A stretch of 46,992 nucleotides of DNA from Verrucomicrobium sp. GTDB taxonomy: Bacteria > Verrucomicrobiota > Verrucomicrobiia > Limisphaerales > UBA9464. Positions 41,138 to 46,992 of this stretch are shown one piece after another. The stretch lies in assembly GCA_021298285.1 (NCBI GenBank), contig JAJTFN010000044.1, positions 1 to 46,992 on the forward strand, read 5' to 3'. The position numbers and the translations under genes are program-made. The notes under the pieces are model-generated. The model made no database searches, had not been told where the DNA came from, and saw nothing but the letters and a program-made list of their open reading frames with translations. Numbering within the stretch: position 1 is the stretch's first letter; every line of letters starts with the position of its first letter.

Positions 41138-42313
41138 ATGGCGGTCAGGCGGTCGGGTTCAGGAACTGGGGTTCGCGGCGGGAAGGCATCTCGGCCGGCC
41201 CGTGCGGGCGCCCCGTCCGGCGGGGCCAGGCGCGCACCCTCTCAGGCGCGGTCGCCCCTCGGGGCGGCCGGCGCGGACGCGAGGAACCCCGGGAGGGACG
41301 CCCCGGAGGTCGATGCCACCCGGCGTGAACTGCGCGATGTGAAGGCCGCCCTCGACGAGCATTCCATCGTGGCGATCACCGACGCCTCCGGCACGATCAC
41401 CCACGCCAACGACAAGTTCTGCCAGATCTCGGGGTATTCGCGGGAGGAACTCCTCGGCCGGAACCACCGCATCCTCAATTCGGGACACCATCCGAAGAGC
41501 TTCTTCGTCGATCTCTGGCGGACGATCTCCCGGGGAGGCATCTGGCGGGGCGAGATCGTCAACCGTGCCAAGGACGGTTCCCTGTACTGGGTGGACACCA
41601 CCATCGTCCCGTTCCTGGGAACCCACGGCAAGCCGGTCCAACACGTCTCGATCCGGACCGATGTCTCGTGGCGCAAGCGCCTGGAGCGCGAGATCCTCGA
41701 GGCGGGCGAGCGGGAACGCCGCCGCATCGGGCGCGACCTCCACGACAACCTCGGTCAGCGCCTGACCGCCCTTGAACTCGGGGCCCAGGGCCTCATCGGA
41801 ACCGTTTCCGGCCTGTCGGCCGAGGCCGGCCAGACGCTCCGTCACCTCGCCCAGCAGCTCCGGGAAGCCGTCGCGCAGACCCGGCGCCTCTCGCACGGGT
41901 TGTCGCCCGTGTCCCTCGAATCGGGCGGACTGCTGCATGCCCTCCTCGAGCTGGCCGAGGGCACGCTGGCGCTCACCCGTGTGGAATGCCAGTTCGTGAG
42001 TTCCAAGGTCGAGGCCTTCCCGGATTCGGCCACCGCCAGCCACCTCTACCGCATCGCCCAGGAGGCGGTGGCCAATGCCCTGAAGCATGGGCATCCGCGG
42101 CGGATCGTCATTTCCCTGACCCGGAGGCGCGACCGGGTCCTCTTGGAGGTGTCCGATGACGGCAGGGGGTTCGACGCCTCGTCCGCCTGCGGGACGGGAT
42201 TGGGCCTGGGGGTGATGCGGTATCGCGCGGGCCTCTTCGGCGGCGCGCTCCAGGTGAAGTCCTCGCCGGGGAAGGGCACCCGGGTGGTCTGCTCGGTGCC
42301 GATGCCGACATGA
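41138..42313 (+). CDS. PAS-domain sensor histidine kinase (HisKA_3)
   Basis: A soluble kinase of 391 residues from the ATG at 41138. The first 55 residues are low complexity (Gly/Arg/Ala), so a later start is possible. A PAS domain (about 70-180: IVAITDASGTITHANDKFCQISGYSREELLG) is followed by the NarX/DegS-type dimerisation helix with phospho-His H202 (RRRIGRDLHDNLGQRL), N-box EAVANALKHGHP and G-box SDDGRGFD, GLGLGVMRYRA. No membrane segment is seen, so the signal is cytoplasmic. Its TGA overlaps the next gene's ATG (ATGA), pairing it with the LuxR-type regulator. Confidence 0.93.
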   Translation: MAVRRSGSGTGVRGGKASRPARAGAPSGGARRAPSQARSPLGAAGADARNPGRDAPEVDATRRELRDVKAALDEHSIVAITDASGTITHANDKFCQISGYSREELLGRNHRILNSGHHPKSFFVDLWRTISRGGIWRGEIVNRAKDGSLYWVDTTIVPFLGTHGKPVQHVSIRTDVSWRKRLEREILEAGERERRRIGRDLHDNLGQRLTALELGAQGLIGTVSGLSAEAGQTLRHLAQQLREAVAQTRRLSHGLSPVSLESGGLLHALLELAEGTLALTRVECQFVSSKVEAFPDSATASHLYRIAQEAVANALKHGHPRRIVISLTRRRDRVLLEVSDDGRGFDASSACGTGLGLGVMRYRAGLFGGALQVKSSPGKGTRVVCSVPMPT

Positions 42314-43002
42314 AGACCACCTCCCGGCCGAAACCATCGCCTGGGCCCGTGCGTCGGCGGGTGTTCCTGGTCGATGACCATCCGATGATGCGCGCCGGGC
42401 TTGCCGCATGGATCCGCTCCCAGCCGGACCTGGAGGTCGTCGGCGAGGCGTCCGACGCCCCGTCGGCTCTCGGCGCCGTCCCGGCGGCCCGTCCCGACCT
42501 GCTGGTCACCGACCTGACCCTCCCGGGGCGATCTGGTCTCGAGTTGATCAAGGACCTGCTGGCACAGCTGCCCGGACTGCCGATCCTCGTCCTCTCGATG
42601 CATGACGAGTTGGTCCATGCCGAGCGGGCCCTCCGGGCGGGCGCCCGCGGGTATCTCATGAAGGAGGCCGGGGGCGAGCGCCTTCTGGCGGCGATCCGCG
42701 AGGTGCTCTCGGGCAGGGTCTCGGTGAGCCCGCGCATGGCCTCGGTGCTGCTCGATTCGCTCAGCGGTCCCGGGCCGCGGGGCGGCGGTTCTCCGATCGG
42801 CCGGCTGAGCGACCGCGAGTTCGAGGTGTTCCAGCGGATCGGACAGGGTTTGACGCCCCGGGACATCGCCCGGGAGATGGGCATCAGCGTGAAGACCGTC
42901 GACGTGCACCGCGCCAACCTCAAGGCCAAGCTGTCGTTGCCGCACATGAGCGACCTCGTCCGCCATGCGGTCCAGTGGGTCGGCGGGGCGTCCGGAAGCT
43001 GA
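42310..43002 (+). CDS. LuxR/NarL-type response regulator
   Basis: 230 residues. A receiver domain (about 16-130) carries the acceptor D68 in LLVTDLTLPGRSG and the switch lysine in GYLMKEAGG. A LuxR helix-turn-helix (about 165-225) reads LSDREFEVFQRIGQG and ISVKTVDVHRANLKAKL. It is the partner of the PAS kinase whose stop it overlaps. The palindrome at 40037-40055 upstream of the AraC gene would be a reasonable target site, but this is not shown. A start nearer VFLVDDH is not needed. Confidence 0.94.
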   Translation: MKTTSRPKPSPGPVRRRVFLVDDHPMMRAGLAAWIRSQPDLEVVGEASDAPSALGAVPAARPDLLVTDLTLPGRSGLELIKDLLAQLPGLPILVLSMHDELVHAERALRAGARGYLMKEAGGERLLAAIREVLSGRVSVSPRMASVLLDSLSGPGPRGGGSPIGRLSDREFEVFQRIGQGLTPRDIAREMGISVKTVDVHRANLKAKLSLPHMSDLVRHAVQWVGGASGS

Positions 43003-43102
43003 TCGGGGAGCGGTGATCGCTCCCTGCGTGCCGGGGGGCGGTGGAAACCCGTGGCGGTTTCACCACTCGCCCGCGGGGCCGAACTGGGGCAGGTTCGCCG
43101 CG

Positions 43103-43831
<729 letters not shown>

Positions 43832-43835
43832 TTCC

Positions 43836-44996
43836 ATGCCCCTCTCCATCCCAGAAATCCTTGCCGACGAATCGCTGCGGCGCCACGAGTTCCCGGTCGC
43901 CCAACGACAGGCGTTCCTGGCGCATGCCGGCGTCTGCCCGCTGCCGAGGCGGGTGGCCGAGGCGGTCCGCTCACACGCCGAGGCCTGCACGGCCGACGAC
44001 CAGGAGGAGGCGCTGGCCCCGGGAGTCGTGGGCCAGATCCGACGGCTCGCGGCGGGCCTGATCGGTGCCAGCCACGACGAGGTCTCGCTCGTCGGGCCGA
44101 CCTCGCTGGCCCTCAGTCAGGTCGCCGCCGGGTTGCAGATCCGTCGGGGCCAGAACGTGCTGATCTACCACGACTGCTACCCGTCGAACGTGTATCCGTG
44201 GATGGCCCTGGCCGACCGCGGGATCGAGGTGCGCCTCATGAACATCCGGGAACTCGGCAAGGTCCGCGTGGTGGATGTCCAGGGGCAGGTCGACGAGGAC
44301 ACCCGATTGGTCGCCCTCGCCAGCGCTCACTACCTGACGGGATGGCGCATCAACATCGAGGCCATCGGCCGGATGCTGCGCGCGAAGGGCATCCTGTTCT
44401 GCCTGGATGCCATCCAGACCCTCGGGGCGTTCCCGACCCCGGTGGCCAACGTCGACATCCTCGCGGCCGATGCCCACAAATGGCTGCTGGGACCCTGCGC
44501 CGCCGGGATCCTCTATGTCCGCAAGGAGGTCCGGCCCCAGATCCGTCCGGTGGTCCACGGGTGGCACAACCTCCAGTGCCCCGACTACCTGACGCAGGAT
44601 GACCTGGTCTTCCACGAAGGCCCGCGCCGCTACGAGGCCGGCACCCACAATTTCCTCGGACTCCACGGCCTGAAGGCCGCCCTGGAGCTCGTCCAGGAGG
44701 TGGGGGTCGGGGCCATCGCGGCCGAGTTGGCCCGCAAGCGGCTCTGGCTGGTGCCACGACTCCAGGCCCAAGGATACACGGTCCTGCAGGGTGACGCCCA
44801 TCCAGACAACGCCGGCGGCATCACCAGCGTCCACCGCGAGGGGACCGACTTGAAGGCCCTGCACCAGAAACTCCGGGAGGCCGGCGTGACCACCTCGCTG
44901 CGGATCCTTCCCGGCGGCCAGGCGGTCCTGCGGCTATCCCCCCATTTCTACAACACCGACGAGGAACTGCAGCGTTGCCTCGACCTGATGCCGTGA
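43836..44996 (+). CDS. Class V aminotransferase / desulfurase-like PLP enzyme
   Basis: 386 residues of fold type I. FLAHAGVCPLPRRVAEAV begins the domain; SLVGPTSLALSQVA is the phosphate area; D191 (FCLDAIQTLG) and K215 in ILAADAHKWLLGP are the PLP-binding acid and lysine. RYEAGTHNFLGLHGLKAALEL is the C-terminal signature. The cysteine loop of desulfurases (SSGSAC in the first gene of this window) is absent, so this is not a NifS-type enzyme; kynureninase-like or an isopenicillin-epimerase-like role is possible. It begins 4 bases after terC and is convergent with the FAH-family gene. Confidence 0.88.
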   Translation: MPLSIPEILADESLRRHEFPVAQRQAFLAHAGVCPLPRRVAEAVRSHAEACTADDQEEALAPGVVGQIRRLAAGLIGASHDEVSLVGPTSLALSQVAAGLQIRRGQNVLIYHDCYPSNVYPWMALADRGIEVRLMNIRELGKVRVVDVQGQVDEDTRLVALASAHYLTGWRINIEAIGRMLRAKGILFCLDAIQTLGAFPTPVANVDILAADAHKWLLGPCAAGILYVRKEVRPQIRPVVHGWHNLQCPDYLTQDDLVFHEGPRRYEAGTHNFLGLHGLKAALELVQEVGVGAIAAELARKRLWLVPRLQAQGYTVLQGDAHPDNAGGITSVHREGTDLKALHQKLREAGVTTSLRILPGGQAVLRLSPHFYNTDEELQRCLDLMP

Positions 44997-45054
44997 TGTG
45001 GTCGGCCGGACCGGTCTGGTCCGTATCTGGCCGTTGCCCGGGGGGCCGCACGGT

Positions 45055-45915
45055 TCACACCACGGCCACCGGGTTCTCCAGGCGGCCGATGCCGTCGATC
45101 TCGATGACCACCCGGTCACCGGCCTGCAGGGTGAACTCGTTCGGCGGCACGATGCCGGTGCCGGTGAGCAGCATGCTGCCGAAGGGGAACTCCTGGCAGC
45201 GATGCAGCCAGCCCCGCAGCTCGGAGAACGAGCGCTTGATCTGCGACACCTGGGTGGCGCCGGCGAAGACCCGGCTCCCGTCGCGGTGGATCTCCATGCG
45301 GATGCCCCAGGAGCGGGCCTCGGCCTCGTCCACCCCGACCCGGATCCATGGGCCGATGGCGCAGGAGGCGCTGTAGGTCTTGGCCTGGGGCAGGTACAGC
45401 AGGTTCTCCCCCTCGATGTCGCGGGAGCTCATGTCGTTGCCGATGGTGTAGCCGACAGGTTCGCCCCTGCGGTTGAAGACCAGCACCAACTCCGGCTCGG
45501 GAACGCTCCATCGGGCGTCATGGCGGATGCCCACCGGGCCGCCGGGTCCCACCGCCTTCCATCCCAGCGACTTGAAGAAGATCTCGGGACGGGGCGCGTC
45601 ATACACCCGGTCGTAGGCCGTCGCGCTGAAGTCGGACTCCTCCATGCGGGCGGCCTTGCTGCGCAGGTAGGTCACCCCCGCGGCCCAGATTTCCTGCTCG
45701 TTGACCGGAGCGCCCATCAGGGCCTCCGAGATCGGCAACCGCATGAAGCTCCGGGCGGCCAGACGCTGGATCCTCCCGACGAGGTCCGGCTGCTCGAGGG
45801 CATCGGCCGGCGAATGGATGCCGACGGAGGTCAGGTCGATGACCTCGACGTCGTCGAAGGTGACCCCGGTGCGGAGGGTGGTGCCGGACTTCGTGCGGTA
45901 GCAGCCGATCTTCAT
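45055..45915 (-). CDS. Fumarylacetoacetate hydrolase (FAH) family protein
   Basis: A 286-residue member of the FAH superfamily, which hydrolyses or decarboxylates 3-keto acids with a divalent metal ion. Text: NEQEIWAAGVTYLRSK, SVPEPELVLVFNRRGEPVGYTIGNDMSSRDIEGENLLYLPQAKTY in parts, and LLTGTGIVPPNEFTLQAGDRV at the C-terminus. Glu/Asp metal ligands fit EPEL and GNDMSSRD. Length is close to that of sugar-acid branch enzymes, such as 2-keto-3-deoxy acid hydrolases/dehydratases of L-fucose or L-arabinose pathways, but the substrate is not clear. Start MKIGCYRT at 45915. Confidence 0.88.
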   Translation of the reverse strand: MKIGCYRTKSGTTLRTGVTFDDVEVIDLTSVGIHSPADALEQPDLVGRIQRLAARSFMRLPISEALMGAPVNEQEIWAAGVTYLRSKAARMEESDFSATAYDRVYDAPRPEIFFKSLGWKAVGPGGPVGIRHDARWSVPEPELVLVFNRRGEPVGYTIGNDMSSRDIEGENLLYLPQAKTYSASCAIGPWIRVGVDEAEARSWGIRMEIHRDGSRVFAGATQVSQIKRSFSELRGWLHRCQEFPFGSMLLTGTGIVPPNEFTLQAGDRVVIEIDGIGRLENPVAVV

Positions 45916-46021
45916 GGGATCGAGCCAACACGGTTTTGAGGCCGGACTCAATCCCCGGGCGCAGGGGTTCGCCGGTGGGGCGCGGCCGCGGTTCCGGGCC
46001 GATGCCCGGCACGATGGCCGC

Positions 46022-46992
46022 TCAGATGCCCTCGGCCCAGTGCGGGGCGGAGTGCACGGTGGAAACCTCCGGTCCCATGCCGTCCGCCCCCGCCGACAGG
46101 ACCCGGTATTCGCGGATCTGGAAGCTCACCGGAACGCCCTGCTCCAGACCGCATCGGAGGAATTCGTCCTTCGAGATGCGTGTCCGCAGCACCAGGCCCG
46201 ACGGGGTCTCCAGTTCCAGGCGCATCTGCACGCCCAGGAAATACACCCGACGGATGACCGCCTTGAGCGGATGTTCCGAGGGGGCGGCGGACACCTGGAC
46301 GGCATAGGGACGGAAGCCGACGCGCAGCGTTCCGCCCTCGGGCACGCCGTGGGCCGGGAAGGCCAGTTCCTGGAGCCGGGCCACCCCTTGGCGCACGGTG
46401 AGCTCAAGCACGTTGAGCACACCGATGAAGCGGGCCACGAATTCATTGCGTGGCTGCTCGTAGACCTGGCGCGGGCTGCCCACCTGCTCGAGCCGTCCAC
46501 GGCTGAAGATGACGATCCGGTCGCTGACCTCCATCGCCTCCTCCTGGTCGTGGGTCACGAAGAGCGTGGTCACATGCAGTTCGCGGTGCAGCCGCACGAG
46601 CCATTCGCGCAGCTCCTGGCGGATCTTGGCATCGACCGCGCCGAACGGCTCGTCGAGCAGCAGCACCGACGGTTTCGGTGCCAGGGCCCGGGCGATGGCC
46701 ACGCGCTGGCGCTGGCCACCGGACAACTGGTGGGGCAGGCGGCGACCCAGGCCTTCGAGCCCGAAGAGCCGGAGCAGTTCCCCGACACGGGTCTCGATCT
46801 CGGCCTTGGGGACCTTCCGGATCTTCAGCCCGAAGGCGATGTTGTCGAAGACACTCATCGTCTTGAACAGGGCGTAGCTCTGGAAGACGAAGCCGATGTT
46901 GCGCTCCTGGACGGGCACGTCGTTGACCCGTTCACCCCGGACGAGCAGGTCGCCCGAGGTGGGAACCTCCAGGCCGGCGATCATGCGCAGCA
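46022..46992 (-). CDS. cysA: ABC transporter ATP-binding protein, CysA (sulfate) type, partial
   Basis: The C-terminal 323 codons of an import ATPase; the 5' end, with the Walker A, lies beyond the window. Visible are RMIAGLEVPTSGDLLVRG, the Q-loop IGFVFQSYALFKTMSVFDNI, signature LSGGQRQRVAIARAL, Walker B SVLLLDEPFGAVDA, and H-loop FVTHDQEEAMEVSD, then a TOBE-like domain (about 210-320). The string KTMSVFDNIAFGL and the domain order match CysA of sulfate/thiosulfate importers. Permease genes cysT/cysW would be expected upstream, outside the window. Molybdate or other anions are less likely. Confidence 0.88.
   Translation of the reverse strand, partial: LRMIAGLEVPTSGDLLVRGERVNDVPVQERNIGFVFQSYALFKTMSVFDNIAFGLKIRKVPKAEIETRVGELLRLFGLEGLGRRLPHQLSGGQRQRVAIARALAPKPSVLLLDEPFGAVDAKIRQELREWLVRLHRELHVTTLFVTHDQEEAMEVSDRIVIFSRGRLEQVGSPRQVYEQPRNEFVARFIGVLNVLELTVRQGVARLQELAFPAHGVPEGGTLRVGFRPYAVQVSAAPSEHPLKAVIRRVYFLGVQMRLELETPSGLVLRTRISKDEFLRCGLEQGVPVSFQIREYRVLSAGADGMGPEVSTVHSAPHWAEGI

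Noticed and set aside
45007-45023. Hairpin CGGACC/GGTCCG between convergent genes as terminator
   Set aside because: Only six base pairs and no T-run on either strand.

Overview
The window is GC-rich (roughly two-thirds G+C by eye) and densely coded. Forty-one genes sit on both strands and no gene-free stretch reaches 300 bases. Gene content points to the phylum Verrucomicrobiota: a flagellar cluster with a divergent FlhF, a fused rhamnulose-1-phosphate aldolase/dehydrogenase, PPi-type phosphofructokinase, an RsmH with the long N-terminal extension, and many starts without a clear Shine-Dalgarno. The phylum is an inference; no rRNA or tRNA gene was seen.

1-6 kb is the flagellar region: a NifS-type cysteine desulfurase, a small CPxCG zinc protein on the other strand, an FlhF-like protein, an 83-residue membrane protein in the slot where flhG often lies, the flagellar sigma factor FliA, the MotA/MotB stator and a proline-rich orphan. 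A textbook sigma-54 promoter (2793-2808) precedes the membrane protein-fliA-motAB run, and a weaker one precedes flhF. The sigma-54 response regulator at 17.4-19.0 kb, with an FlrC/FlbD-like C-terminus, is a good candidate activator.

6-12 kb holds guaA and, divergently, a four-gene metal ABC transporter of the Tro/Mnt kind with 4-base gene overlaps. Its first permease carries a C-terminal DtxR/MntR-type domain, and a perfect 9-bp-arm palindrome lies in front of the operon.

12-24 kb carries housekeeping and RNA-modification genes: a secreted thioredoxin-like protein, trmL, a CPBP-type membrane protease, a pseudouridine synthase fused to a class I rRNA methyltransferase, a TPR protein with the sigma-54 regulator, a frameshifted Rpn-family nuclease, the rhamnose/fucose-type aldolase-dehydrogenase with a good terminator, a small coiled-coil protein and rsmH.

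24-36 kb, mostly minus strand, carries a DUF155-like membrane protein, a threonine aldolase, a PPi-dependent phosphofructokinase, and a CusCBA-type copper/silver efflux operon (tolC-like, cusB-like, cusA-like, both junctions ATGA overlaps). The efflux operon is preceded by a secreted Cys/His-rich protein and a small zinc-ribbon protein.

36-47 kb has a LacI-family regulator, an esterase, a universal stress protein, a free-standing CBM48 domain, a radical SAM protein behind a strongly structured leader, a PocR/AraC regulator, a PAS histidine kinase with a LuxR-type regulator (ATGA overlap), TerC with a class V aminotransferase, an FAH-family hydrolase, and a CysA-like ABC ATPase cut by the window end. 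The least ordinary items are the permease-DtxR fusion with its operator, the pseudouridine synthase-methyltransferase fusion, the sigma-54 flagellar promoter with FlhG apparently replaced, and the structured leader at 38.9-39.06 kb.
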